Assembly (NCBI RefSeq): GCF_030263895.1
Contig: NZ_CP127161.1
Location: 3,224,001-3,288,000, forward strand
Origin: Proteiniborus sp. MB09-C3
GTDB lineage: Bacteria; Bacillota; Clostridia; Tissierellales; Proteiniboraceae
Length of the DNA: 64,000 nucleotides
Direction: 5' to 3'
A model generated the notes under the pieces. That model did no database searches, was not told the origin of the DNA, and was given only the letters and a program-made list of their open reading frames with translations. Below, piece by piece: positions 26,006 to 35,090 of this stretch (position 1 is the stretch's first letter; every line of letters begins with the position of its first letter). Made by a program: the position numbers and the translations under genes.

Positions 26006-26791
26006 CTATTTATTTAGATTATCTACAATTTCCTTTGTTAGTTCATAAGAAATTGGGTTTGTAATTACACCGCCGACTTTTAATGCAGAGCCAATAATAG
26101 CTCCGTCAGCTATACCTAACTGTTCTTTTACATTGTTTTTATTGACTCCACTTCCAGCTATAACAGGAATAGAGGACATAGCTTTTACCTTTTTAATTAT
26201 TTCAATAGGTGTCTCTTTACCTATGTGAGTTCCTGTAACAATAATAGCATCAGCTCCACAGCTAATAGCTGCACCTGCTGAATCTTCTATAGAAACAGTT
26301 GGAAGCACCATATGAGTATGTTTAACTTGAATATCTGCAAATATCTTCACATTTTCTGCTCCTATTTGCTTTCTATATAATAATGCTTCTCTTGCAACTG
26401 GCTTAATAATTCCACCATAAAACTCTACAGTATCAACAAATACTGGTATCCTAACAAAATCAGCATTGATGATTTTAGCTATAGATAATGCTGTTTCATA
26501 ATCATTCATAGCGGCGTCAATTCCAATAGGTATATTGACCTTTTCTGCAACCAGTGTACCCACTGATGCCAAAGCTGCCACTTGGATATTGTCTAGTTTA
26601 ATGTTGAATGGGTCATCTCCCATGTTTTCGATAATGATGGCATCAGCGCCAGCCTTTTCAAGTGTAATAGCATCGTTTATTGCTTGGGAAATTATTTCTG
26701 ACATATTATCCTTATATTTAACTGTACCAGGAAAAGGCAAGCAATGTACCATTCCTATAATTAGTTTTTTATTAAAGTCTAATTTATTCAT
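26006..26791 (-). CDS. BtpA/SgcQ family TIM-barrel protein (261 aa)
   Basis: Starts MNKLDFNKKLIIGMVHCLPF and contains DAIIIENMGDDPF, PIGIDAAMNDYETAL and DAIIVTGTHIGKETPIE, the signature of the BtpA family. BtpA was named for photosystem I biogenesis, but most family members (SgcQ and others) sit in sugar or nucleoside operons with unknown reactions. The family is related to phosphate-binding (beta/alpha)8 enzymes. Start set at the ATG after GAGAGGGATACAAAT, overlapping the upstream phosphorylase stop by 8 bp, which suggests translational coupling. Confidence 0.85.
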   Translation of the reverse strand: MNKLDFNKKLIIGMVHCLPFPGTVKYKDNMSEIISQAINDAITLEKAGADAIIIENMGDDPFNIKLDNIQVAALASVGTLVAEKVNIPIGIDAAMNDYETALSIAKIINADFVRIPVFVDTVEFYGGIIKPVAREALLYRKQIGAENVKIFADIQVKHTHMVLPTVSIEDSAGAAISCGADAIIVTGTHIGKETPIEIIKKVKAMSSIPVIAGSGVNKNNVKEQLGIADGAIIGSALKVGGVITNPISYELTKEIVDNLNK

Positions 26792-27545
26792 ATTTGTATC
26801 CCTCTCTATCATAAATAATAATCCCATCAAGGACTATTTTACATAAATCCTCTTCAGCCTTCTTTCTATCTTCACCTTCAAGAACTTCTTTTAAGTTTCT
26901 TAGAACAGTTGTCATAGTCACGCTACATACTTTAATATCCATTAAATTACCTAAAACAAGCATTAAGCTGGTTTCCATATCAACACCAGATATATTGTAT
27001 TTTTCAATATCGTCAAATGTCTTTAATATATCGGTATTCATCTTTTTTGATAATCTGGATTCTCTCATTTGACTATAAAAACCATCCATAGTACATGTAA
27101 TGCCATTTATATATTTTCTGTTATTTGATAATACACTTCTATTCATGGAGTTTATTAAATCTATGTTAGCTACTGCTGGAAAACCTTTAGGTGCATAAGT
27201 ATCACTGGTTGATTCCATTCTCATAGCGCCATTCGGTATCAATAATTTGCCTAACATATCATCTTTTAAACCCATTACAGTTCCCATTCTTACCGCTACT
27301 TCCATTCCACAATCATATAGTTCTTCCATAGCAATAGCGGCAGAAGGAGCACCTATTCCAGTTGAGGATATTGTAATAGGAACACCCTTATATGTTCCTG
27401 TATATGTGTTAAATTCCCTGCTAAAAGCTATATGCTTTGGATTATCCAGTAATTTTTGTAATATTTCAACTCTCCAAGGATCTCCTGAAAATATTACGTA
27501 TTTTGATATATCCTCTTTACTAGCCTTTAAATATAAAGTAGACAT
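26784..27545 (-). CDS. Nucleoside phosphorylase, uridine-phosphorylase type (253 aa)
   Basis: PNP_UDP_1 fold: YVIFSGDPWRVEIL (phosphate loop GDP-R), FNTYTGTYKGVPITISSTGIGAPSAAIAMEEL, and the specificity region VDMETSLMLVLGN. It cleaves a nucleoside with phosphate to a base and pentose-1-phosphate. Which base is used cannot be told. Start set at the ATG after AAAGGAGAGGAGATATTT; the longer frame begins in the leader. It supplies the PfkB kinase and the aldolase-like genes downstream. Confidence 0.88.
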   Translation of the reverse strand: MSTLYLKASKEDISKYVIFSGDPWRVEILQKLLDNPKHIAFSREFNTYTGTYKGVPITISSTGIGAPSAAIAMEELYDCGMEVAVRMGTVMGLKDDMLGKLLIPNGAMRMESTSDTYAPKGFPAVANIDLINSMNRSVLSNNRKYINGITCTMDGFYSQMRESRLSKKMNTDILKTFDDIEKYNISGVDMETSLMLVLGNLMDIKVCSVTMTTVLRNLKEVLEGEDRKKAEEDLCKIVLDGIIIYDREGYKYE

Positions 27546-27682
27546 AAATATCTCCTCTCCTTTAAATTTTAGTCCAAACTTTTTAACCAAAATAATAAAA
27601 TAATGCCTTAATATTCTATTAAATATTTGAGATATCTACCTGCATTAATTTAATCTGTTATGTCAGTTAAAATAAATGATTT

Positions 27683-28630
27683 CTAGATACTCTTTAAATA
27701 TGCTTCATATCGTTTAGAAAATACCTCATAGCTTGGTGCATTAGTAGTACATCCAACGCTTTCTATAATAAAGGAAGACATTACACTGCCCATATAGCAG
27801 GATTCCCTAATACTTTTATCATTAAGATATCCATATAAAAATCCTGAAATATATGCATCACCTGCACCAGTAGCATCTGCTACTCTTTCAGCCTTGCATG
27901 GCCTGATTTTTTCAGTTTCAAAGCCTGTGGTAGTTTTTGCGTAATATTGACTTCCATTCTCACCTAAAGTCGTTACTATAATTTCCGCAGAGCCGAGCTT
28001 AAATAAATCGGTAATATCATCGATATCCATAATTGATATGATGTCCTTTGCTTCTGACTCATTGGAAAAGATGATCTTGCTATTAAGCATAATTTCTTTA
28101 AGAAAATCTTTAGGAAATGCATCATAATCTAGCTTTGTACCAAAGACTATAGGCAATTTATATTTTTTGCACTTATTGTAGAATTCCAAGTTATCTTTAT
28201 ATGAGCCTACTGTCAGTACTCCTAGCTTTGAAGCTGCAAAAAACTCATCAGCCATATCCTTGCTATACTTTGAATCCATTGCTCCGGGATAAAAAATAGT
28301 GACATGATTATTATTTTTATCAGAAACAATATAGCAATTTGATGATGACTCACCTTTAATTACATCAACTGCATCAAGAATTACATTTGCTGATTCTAAA
28401 TATTTTATAAACTCAGCAGTATCAGCGTCTTCACCAACTCTTATTATGGGCAGTGCTTTTAATCCCAATTTTCCTAGTATACATGAAATATTAATCGGGC
28501 AGCCTCCATAATAAACTTTCGTGTTATCTGAATTGGAAATAATAGAAGTGTATCCAATTTCCAAGGGGCTCTCTACTTTTATAATCCTATCCATGCTAAT
28601 ATATCCGCTAGTAACTATGTCGTACTTCAT
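27683..28630 (-). CDS. PfkB-family carbohydrate/nucleoside kinase (315 aa)
   Basis: Ribokinase-fold kinase: KYDIVTSGYISMDRI at the start, GGCPINISCILGKLG (substrate loop), and the catalytic DATGAGDAYISGFLYG (anion hole and base Asp). It phosphorylates a sugar, a nucleoside or their derivative in the cytoplasm. Start set at the ATG one base after the upstream stop (28632), with AGGAGAG inside the end of that gene. Its substrate is presumably the imported compound or the pentose made by the phosphorylase. Confidence 0.88.
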   Translation of the reverse strand: MKYDIVTSGYISMDRIIKVESPLEIGYTSIISNSDNTKVYYGGCPINISCILGKLGLKALPIIRVGEDADTAEFIKYLESANVILDAVDVIKGESSSNCYIVSDKNNNHVTIFYPGAMDSKYSKDMADEFFAASKLGVLTVGSYKDNLEFYNKCKKYKLPIVFGTKLDYDAFPKDFLKEIMLNSKIIFSNESEAKDIISIMDIDDITDLFKLGSAEIIVTTLGENGSQYYAKTTTGFETEKIRPCKAERVADATGAGDAYISGFLYGYLNDKSIRESCYMGSVMSSFIIESVGCTTNAPSYEVFSKRYEAYLKSI

Positions 28631-28631
28631 C

Positions 28632-29198
28632 CTATAGCTCTCCTTTTTCAAGAAGTTCAGAAAGCTCTTCTGATGATACTACTTTTCCAAAGTACTTTTT
28701 AATATCAGATAAATGAACATCATTTACTACATCATCATTAGTTGCCACACAGTCAGATACAACATATACGTTATAGTCTAAATAATAGGCATCTGTAACC
28801 GTTGCTCTTATGCAGCAATTGGTCTTAGTTCCTGTTATAATAACATTTTCAATATTATTTTCTCTTAGTACTAAGTCTAAATCTGTTCCGAAGAATCCAC
28901 TATATCTTCTTTTTTTAATAACATAGTCTTTTTCTTCATCAACAGTAAGCATTTGATCTATTTCATCTCCGCCACTGCCCTCGATACAATTGGGTCTCAT
29001 ATTAATCAGGTTTTTATCAAATTTGTTTTTCCTATAGCTATGTCTAAAAAATATGACTAATATATCTTTTTTTCTACACTCCTCAAGGACTTTCTTTATT
29101 CTCGGCAAAACTTCTCGGTTTTGTGGATAGAAAACTAGTCCCTCTGGATCAGTGAAGTCTTTTACCATGTCTATTATTAATAAGGCTGTTTTATTCAC
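28632..29198 (-). CDS. Isochorismatase-like cysteine hydrolase (188 aa)
   Basis: Isochorismatase/nicotinamidase fold. The catalytic triad is visible: Asp in ALLIIDMVKDF, Lys in DYVIKKRRYSGFFGT and Cys in GTKTNCCIRATVTDAYYL (two adjacent Cys). Such enzymes hydrolyse amides or N-carbamoyl compounds, for example nicotinamide or carbamoyl-sarcosine. It starts with GTG, after AAGGGGG nine bases upstream. It sits between the ABC permeases and the kinase, so it may trim the base or a leaving group of the imported nucleoside. Confidence 0.85.
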   Translation of the reverse strand: MNKTALLIIDMVKDFTDPEGLVFYPQNREVLPRIKKVLEECRKKDILVIFFRHSYRKNKFDKNLINMRPNCIEGSGGDEIDQMLTVDEEKDYVIKKRRYSGFFGTDLDLVLRENNIENVIITGTKTNCCIRATVTDAYYLDYNVYVVSDCVATNDDVVNDVHLSDIKKYFGKVVSSEELSELLEKGEL

Positions 29199-29201
29199 TA
29201 A

Positions 29202-30110
29202 TTAAAACCCCCTTAAATTAGTTTTTTTGCTGCTAATTCCTGATACTATGAATAGTACAAGCACTATCATCAAATAAGGAATCATTTCAAATAATCCTGA
29301 TATAGGACCTGCATATAAGCCAAGATTAATAGCTAGAGATTTAGCTAATCCAAATATTATAGCGTAAACAGATGACTTATAAGGGCTTGCTTTTCCACAG
29401 TAGATTGCTGCAATTGCTATAAATCCTCTTCCTGCTATCATGTTGTCTGTAAATAATGCCATTCTTTCAGAGGATAAATTTATACCTGCTAAAGCACATA
29501 ATAATGCCCCTATTAAAATTGCCGCATATTTATAATGATTGATTTTAATACCAACTGATTTTGCAGCTTCTTCATTTTCTCCTACAACTCTAAGATGTAC
29601 TCCAAATTTAGTCTTATACAGTACAATAGCAACTATGAAAATTAAAGCTATACTTAAATATGTTATTGGAGTATGACCGCTTAATAAGCTTGACAAAACA
29701 GGTATGTCTTTAATAATAGGTAATTTAATTTTTAAATCATTTATATTTACTAAATGAGTAATATTTATATTTGGCAGTTTTTTAAATTTCAATATAAAAG
29801 TGCAAATAGCAGATACTAAAATATTTAAACCAAATCCAGTAATGATAAAATTACTCTTTAGAGATATGCTAAATATTGAGAACACTAATCCTACAATCAA
29901 AGTGCAAATTATGGCTAATATAATTCCTAGATAATAATTTCCAAACAGTAGAATAAGGAGAGAACTAGAAAATGCCCCCATCAATATCATTCCCTCAAGT
30001 CCAATATTAAGCACATTAGCCTTATAAGCAAACAATCCTCCCAATACTGCTAAAATTAGAGGGGTACTATGATATACCATATCGTACAATATATTGTCTA
30101 GTAGTCTCAT
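29202..30110 (-). CDS. Nucleoside ABC transporter permease, NupQ type (302 aa)
   Basis: Branched-chain/ribose-type permease of the BMP-dependent nucleoside transporters: eight or more hydrophobic helices, GGLFAYKANVLNIGLEGMIL near the start and EAAKSVGIKINHYKYAAI, the family loop that contacts the ATPase. Shorter of the two permeases. Its ATG overlaps the stop of the other permease by one base, so they are translationally coupled. Confidence 0.9.
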   Translation of the reverse strand: MRLLDNILYDMVYHSTPLILAVLGGLFAYKANVLNIGLEGMILMGAFSSSLLILLFGNYYLGIILAIICTLIVGLVFSIFSISLKSNFIITGFGLNILVSAICTFILKFKKLPNINITHLVNINDLKIKLPIIKDIPVLSSLLSGHTPITYLSIALIFIVAIVLYKTKFGVHLRVVGENEEAAKSVGIKINHYKYAAILIGALLCALAGINLSSERMALFTDNMIAGRGFIAIAAIYCGKASPYKSSVYAIIFGLAKSLAINLGLYAGPISGLFEMIPYLMIVLVLFIVSGISSKKTNLRGF

Positions 30111-31213
30111 TATTGCTTCCCTCCATTTTCATTTAATTTTATGCTTGCTGATTTTTTCTTATTGATTTTATTCTTGATTAATCCAGTAATATTAAACTTA
30201 TCACTTACAAATTTTGCTGATAAGAATAGTATTAACAGTCCTTGAATAATTGCAACAATATCCTTTGGAACGCTTGTATATATTCCTATATATTCACTGC
30301 CTGTTTTTAAGGCAGCATAGAATATAGAAGCAATTAATACACCTATTGGATTATGGCTTCCTAATAAGGCGATAAGCATACCATCCCAGCCTAAACCAGG
30401 ATTACCAGAGAAATCTAAAGTAAATCTATATTTTTCACTCATTAGATAACCAGCGCCTGCCAGTCCACTTAATGCTCCGCTTATAAGCATTATCTTTATA
30501 ATATTTGTACTTACTTTCATACCCATTGCTTCGGCAAACTCTGGATTTTTTCCTATTGCAGTTATTTCATAGCCTAATTTCGTCTTTTTAAATACTATAT
30601 AAAGTATGAAAAAAGCTAATAATGCAATGAAAAAGAAAATAGTAATATCTGTTCCAAATAATTTATTGAACATTGCGCTTGAAGAAATTGCATATGTGGC
30701 TACATAGCCTGAGGCAGGATCTCTATATACTCCTTGAGACAGATATTTTACCAGCTCAAATACTACATAGTTAAGCATCAATGTAACTACCATTTCATCA
30801 GCTTTGAAATATGCCTTTAGGATTGCTGGTATCAATGTAAATAGCATACCCGTCAAAACCCCAGTTAATAGACATAAAATAACGTGTAATATAGGTGGCA
30901 GACCATGTACTGAAAAGCCAACTACCCCAGCAAAGAAGCCTCCTAATACAGCTGCACCTTCAACTCCCATATTGAAAATATTAGCTTTAAATGTAATAGC
31001 TATAGCTAGACCAGTCAATATTAAAGGAGAGGCAAAATGTAGAGTCTTTAGTATGCCCGATGAATCAAATAAAGACTTTTGAATCATTATTTTATATGTT
31101 AATATGGGGTTCTCTCCTATGGAGATTATCAATACAGCGCCTAAAATAAATGCTGCAAGAATAGGGATTAGTATACCAGTTATCTTTTTAGATTTATTTT
31201 CTATTGACTTCAT
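30110..31213 (-). CDS. Nucleoside ABC transporter permease, NupP type (367 aa)
   Basis: Second permease: about ten hydrophobic helices, KANIFNMGVEGAAVLGGFFAG in the N-terminal half and a C-terminal Lys-rich tail. It pairs with the 302-aa permease to form the channel. Start set at the ATG six bases after a GGGGG run; earlier ATGs read from the overlap with the ATPase gene and lack a site. Confidence 0.9.
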   Translation of the reverse strand: MKSIENKSKKITGILIPILAAFILGAVLIISIGENPILTYKIMIQKSLFDSSGILKTLHFASPLILTGLAIAITFKANIFNMGVEGAAVLGGFFAGVVGFSVHGLPPILHVILCLLTGVLTGMLFTLIPAILKAYFKADEMVVTLMLNYVVFELVKYLSQGVYRDPASGYVATYAISSSAMFNKLFGTDITIFFFIALLAFFILYIVFKKTKLGYEITAIGKNPEFAEAMGMKVSTNIIKIMLISGALSGLAGAGYLMSEKYRFTLDFSGNPGLGWDGMLIALLGSHNPIGVLIASIFYAALKTGSEYIGIYTSVPKDIVAIIQGLLILFLSAKFVSDKFNITGLIKNKINKKKSASIKLNENGGKQ

Positions 31214-32783
31214 CTTCATCCCCCTTGCATAATTCTTTGTTTTTACCAATTCCCGCCATGAGTAATCCTAGCTCGGAAGCTGTTGTCTCTTCTGCATTTA
31301 CGATGTCAATTATTTTTCCTTTGTACATAACTGCTATTCTATCACTTAGGTTCATTATCTCGGATAATTCACTTGATACTAAAAGAATAGCCTTGTTCCT
31401 TTTTCTAAATTTCAGTATTCTATTATGAATAAATTCAATTGATCCTATATCCACACCTCTAGTGGGTTGGGAAGCTATCAATAAGCTTGGATCAGACTCA
31501 AATTCTCTTGCAATTATTACCTTCTGTGCATTGCCGCCTGACAGCTGTGATACATTTCCATCTTTATCTGCAACTCTTATATCATACTTGTGTATAAGAT
31601 TATTTGTTTTCTCTTTTATTTTATTAAATTTCATAAAGCCATGCCTTGAGTATTCTTCTCTATCATGATAACCTGCTATTATATTTTCTGATAGCTTCAT
31701 ATCTCTACATAATCCCTGAGCATATCTATCCTCAGGTATGATGCCTACGCCAGATTTTCTAATTTCCTTAGGCCATTTATTAGTTATATCTTTACCATTT
31801 ATATAGATTTCGCCTTCTGATGATTCCATTAAACCAGTAATCACCTTCACTAGTTCACTTTGTCCATTGCCTTCTACTCCAGCTATACCTAATATCTCAC
31901 CTTCATGAATCTTGAAGCTTATGCCATCTAAGCATTTCTTGCCAGGCTGAGGCTCAGTGGAGATATTCCTAAGCTCATATACAACAGAGGCTCCTTCTTT
32001 TTTAGCCCTATCTTTGTTAACATTTACTAGAACCTCTCTTCCCACCATTAAACTTGCCAGCTCCTCACTGGATGTATCTTTAGTCTTTTTACCGCCTAAA
32101 ACCTTGCCACGCTTTATGACAATAACATTGTCACTAACATCCATTACTTCTCTTAGCTTGTGTGTTATGAGAATTATTGTCTTACCTTGTTTCTTAAGTT
32201 CCCTAAAGCTTTCTAGAATTTCATCTACTTCTTGTGGTGTAAGCACTGCTGTGGGCTCGTCAAATATGAGAATATCAACGTTTCTATATAGCATTTTCAG
32301 TATTTCAATTCTTTGCTTTGCTCCTATAGAAATATTTTCAACTTTATCATCAGGATTCAAATCAAATTTATAAAGGTCTATAATCTTCTGTACTTCTTCC
32401 TTTTCTTTCTTTTTATCGATTATAAAGCTATTTAACTTGAATTCTTTCCCGATTTTAACTTTCTTTTTTATTTCAATTCCAAGCATAATATTTTCAAAAA
32501 CTGTAAGGCTGGGCACCAGCTTAAAGTGCTGGTGCACCATACCTATACCGTGTTCAATTGCATCTATAGGAGACTTAAAATTTACCGATTTGCCATTTAT
32601 ATGGATTTTTCCACTTGTCGGCTGTAATAATCCATATAACATATTCATCAAGGTCGTTTTACCAGCTCCATTTTCGCCTACAATTGCAGTAATCTCACCT
32701 TCCTTGATGGAAATATTAATATTATCATTTGCAATAAAATCACCAAATTTTTTTGTTAAATTAAAAGTCTCTATCTTATTCAT
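31194..32783 (-). CDS. Nucleoside ABC transporter ATPase, NupO type (529 aa)
   Basis: Tandem ABC ATPase of the sugar/nucleoside class. The first half has GENGAGKTTLMNMLYG, DILIFDEPTAVLTPQEVDE and ITHKLREV; the second has GVEGNGQSELVKVI, LSGGNAQKVI and TRGVDIGS. The signature of the first half is degenerate (ISIGAKQR), as is common in this family. It drives import with the two downstream permeases. The C-terminus overlaps the next gene by 20 bp. Confidence 0.92.
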   Translation of the reverse strand: MNKIETFNLTKKFGDFIANDNINISIKEGEITAIVGENGAGKTTLMNMLYGLLQPTSGKIHINGKSVNFKSPIDAIEHGIGMVHQHFKLVPSLTVFENIMLGIEIKKKVKIGKEFKLNSFIIDKKKEKEEVQKIIDLYKFDLNPDDKVENISIGAKQRIEILKMLYRNVDILIFDEPTAVLTPQEVDEILESFRELKKQGKTIILITHKLREVMDVSDNVIVIKRGKVLGGKKTKDTSSEELASLMVGREVLVNVNKDRAKKEGASVVYELRNISTEPQPGKKCLDGISFKIHEGEILGIAGVEGNGQSELVKVITGLMESSEGEIYINGKDITNKWPKEIRKSGVGIIPEDRYAQGLCRDMKLSENIIAGYHDREEYSRHGFMKFNKIKEKTNNLIHKYDIRVADKDGNVSQLSGGNAQKVIIAREFESDPSLLIASQPTRGVDIGSIEFIHNRILKFRKRNKAILLVSSELSEIMNLSDRIAVMYKGKIIDIVNAEETTASELGLLMAGIGKNKELCKGDEDEVNRK

Positions 32784-32818
32784 GATATCTCCTCTTATCA
32801 GATACTTATTATTGGATT

Positions 32819-34006
32819 CTAGTCATTTGGCATTGACACATTATTTAAGTTAGCTTTATTGAACTCTTCTCCTGCTTGAGCATTAGTTACTTTTATTTCA
32901 CCAGCTGCAATTTTATTTGCTATATCTTGTAATTCAGCTTTGATTTCTTCCAATTTAGCTTGTCCTGATTCTGTTACCTTTGACTCAATAACTGACAAAT
33001 CAGTAATTCCTGTTGCCTTTGATTCTAAATTATAGCTTATTGACTGACCTTGAATTTTATCCATTGTGTTATTCTTATAATTTTCTGCAATGCTATATAC
33101 AGGCACTTCAGTATTTTTTAATACACTTGTCAATACATAGCCTGGTTGATTATTATCTTTATCAGCATCTACTTCAATTGCTAGCTTTTTAACTTCTTTA
33201 GCTTTTGATGTTACTCCGTCTCCTACAGCTCCTGCAACTGAGAATATTATATTAGCTCCTTCTGAGTAATATGTGTTTGCTTTTGTAGCTCCTGCTGCTG
33301 AATCGCCAAATCCAACATTATAATCACTTATATATGAGTAATTAACTCCAAGCTTTTTAGCCATGTAGTCTATACCTTCTGCAAAGCCATAACCAAATAC
33401 TGTGATTCCATTAGATTTTGTACCACCAAAGAATCCAATTTTTCTTCCTTGATCGTCTTTTGTAAAATTATAATCAGCTTCATTGAACAATACATCATGG
33501 TTTTCGTTTACTAGTACGCTTAATGCACCAGCTAAAAATGATGCTTCATGAACATCAAATAGAACTGAAACTACATTTTTATGCTTAGCTGTTCCGTCTT
33601 CATTTAAGTTTGGATTATCATTAAAAATGACAAAAGTCGTATCAGGATATTGCTCTGCTATTGGCTTTCCTCCGCCAACACCACTGATTAGGGCATCAAA
33701 ATTGTATTCTAGTGAGAATACAAGCTTATATCCTGCTTTTGCTAATTCTGCAAGACTGCCAGGGATATCTGTTGATTCAACTACTCTATAGTTAATACCA
33801 AAATCATTTTTTACTTTTTCTAATCCTTTAATCGCTGAGGCATTGTAACCATTATCATTTGGTCCTGCAGCTGATGTTATTAGAGCAATACCAAGATCAT
33901 TTTCAGTTGAACTATTGCTGCCACCACAACCTGTAAACACTAGGCTTACAGCCATTAACATTGAAAGCATTACAATTATTTTTTTTGAAGATTTAATCTT
34001 TGACAT
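32819..34006 (-). CDS. BMP family nucleoside-binding lipoprotein (395 aa)
   Basis: Lipoprotein with lipobox VFTGCGG after a hydrophobic signal. The mature region starts LGIALITSAAGPNDNGYNAS, the basic membrane protein (PnrA-like) family opening, and includes GGTKSNGITVFGYGFAEGIDYM and the ANIIFSVAGAVGDG segment. PnrA-type proteins bind purine nucleosides. Start set at the ATG after AGAGGGGGAACAAA. First transport gene, following the GntR gene. Confidence 0.9.
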   Translation of the reverse strand: MSKIKSSKKIIVMLSMLMAVSLVFTGCGGSNSSTENDLGIALITSAAGPNDNGYNASAIKGLEKVKNDFGINYRVVESTDIPGSLAELAKAGYKLVFSLEYNFDALISGVGGGKPIAEQYPDTTFVIFNDNPNLNEDGTAKHKNVVSVLFDVHEASFLAGALSVLVNENHDVLFNEADYNFTKDDQGRKIGFFGGTKSNGITVFGYGFAEGIDYMAKKLGVNYSYISDYNVGFGDSAAGATKANTYYSEGANIIFSVAGAVGDGVTSKAKEVKKLAIEVDADKDNNQPGYVLTSVLKNTEVPVYSIAENYKNNTMDKIQGQSISYNLESKATGITDLSVIESKVTESGQAKLEEIKAELQDIANKIAAGEIKVTNAQAGEEFNKANLNNVSMPND

Positions 34007-34107
34007 TTTGTTCCCCCTCTTTTTACTCAAAAATATTTTTTATTTCGAAACGGCTGATAATACACCGCTTAAAACAAGGATTTGCCTTCACTGTGCTTGT
34101 CCAACAT

Positions 34108-34842
34108 TTACTTTACTTGATCTATATAGAATTTAAATCTATCAGTTCTATAAAAGCTTTTAAAGGTTTCTATTGGAATTTCTTTGCCATTAACTATTCC
34201 CATAGTTACGGCCCTAAACAGTATTACTGGCTCTTTCTGAACTAGTTCTAAATGATCTGCCGCTTCATCGATAGCTAAAACAGCTTCTAGGGTTCTTTGA
34301 GTCTTTGTAATTTTAACGCCATATTTATTTTCTACTACATCATATATTGATTCTTTGCTAAAATCATAATCTTCAATGCCAAGAAATACTTTGCATGGAA
34401 GATATGTAGTAGTGTAGTTTAATGGCTCATTGTCTGCATAATATACTCTTTTTAGCATTAGAACTTTATCGCCCTTAGCCAATTGAAGTCTTTTAACACG
34501 AACTGCATCGGCTTCTTGAACAGAATGAAATATTAATTTCTTCGATGGCGTCATTCCCATCCTTATGATATCTTGAGTACAGCTCATAAGAGAAACAAGA
34601 TCATGATTCCCTTCATCTGATTTTATGAAGGTCCCTTTTCCTTGTATCCTATACAGATAACCTTCATTGACTAATTCATCTATAGCTCTTTTTACAGTGA
34701 TTCTACTTACATTAAACATAGACACTAGTTCTCTTTCACTTGGAATCATTCCAGCTTCAGTAATTTCTTCACTATTTATCATCTCTATTATTCTATTTTT
34801 GATGATATAATATTTAGGTACCATTGAATTAAAAATCTCCAT
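34108..34842 (-). CDS. GntR/HutC family transcriptional regulator (244 aa)
   Basis: Winged helix at the N-terminus (SERELVSMFNVSRITVKRAI, with wing RIQGKGTFIKS) and a C-terminal UTRA ligand domain (LKRVYYADNEPLNYTTTYLP, then IEAVLAIDEAADHLELVQKEPVI). It probably represses the nucleoside operon and its own gene and is released by a pathway intermediate such as a phosphorylated sugar. A promoter and a palindrome are just upstream. Confidence 0.9.
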   Translation of the reverse strand: MEIFNSMVPKYYIIKNRIIEMINSEEITEAGMIPSERELVSMFNVSRITVKRAIDELVNEGYLYRIQGKGTFIKSDEGNHDLVSLMSCTQDIIRMGMTPSKKLIFHSVQEADAVRVKRLQLAKGDKVLMLKRVYYADNEPLNYTTTYLPCKVFLGIEDYDFSKESIYDVVENKYGVKITKTQRTLEAVLAIDEAADHLELVQKEPVILFRAVTMGIVNGKEIPIETFKSFYRTDRFKFYIDQVK

Positions 34843-34864
34843 TTTTCACCTCCTAATTTCTTTC

Positions 34865-34892
34865 TATATCATTATGTTATTATGTTGATATA
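34865..34892. promoter_or_regulatory. Candidate GntR operator
   Basis: TATATCA ... TGATATA, 14 bases apart with a TTATG/TATGTT centre, between the promoter and the gntR start codon. Confidence 0.5.
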
Positions 34893-34905
34893 TCCACTTA
34901 CGTTT

Positions 34906-34934
34906 ATTTTAATGTATACGTTTTCAATAGTCAA
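34906..34934 (-). promoter_or_regulatory. Sigma-A promoter of the GntR-nucleoside operon
   Basis: Minus strand TTGACT, 17 bp, TAAAAT. Both hexamers are near consensus, and the start would lie about 55 bp before the gntR ATG. Confidence 0.65.
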
Positions 34935-35051
34935 TACTTTTAAACATTTTTTAATGTTTATTGATGATTTTTGTATGCTTTTTATGAAATAGCATATACT
35001 TTTAAGCGATATAGTATATCAAAATAGAAAATCCAAGCTATTTTTCTCAAT

Positions 35052-35082
35052 AAAAAAAGAGCAAGCTAAGTTGCTCTTTTTG
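35052..35082 (-). terminator. Terminator of the dehydratase-activator operon
   Basis: AAAAAGAGCAA and TTGCTCTTTTT make an 11-bp stem with loop GCTAAG. It lies nine bases beyond the last stop. Confidence 0.9.
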
Positions 35083-35090
35083 TTTAAATA

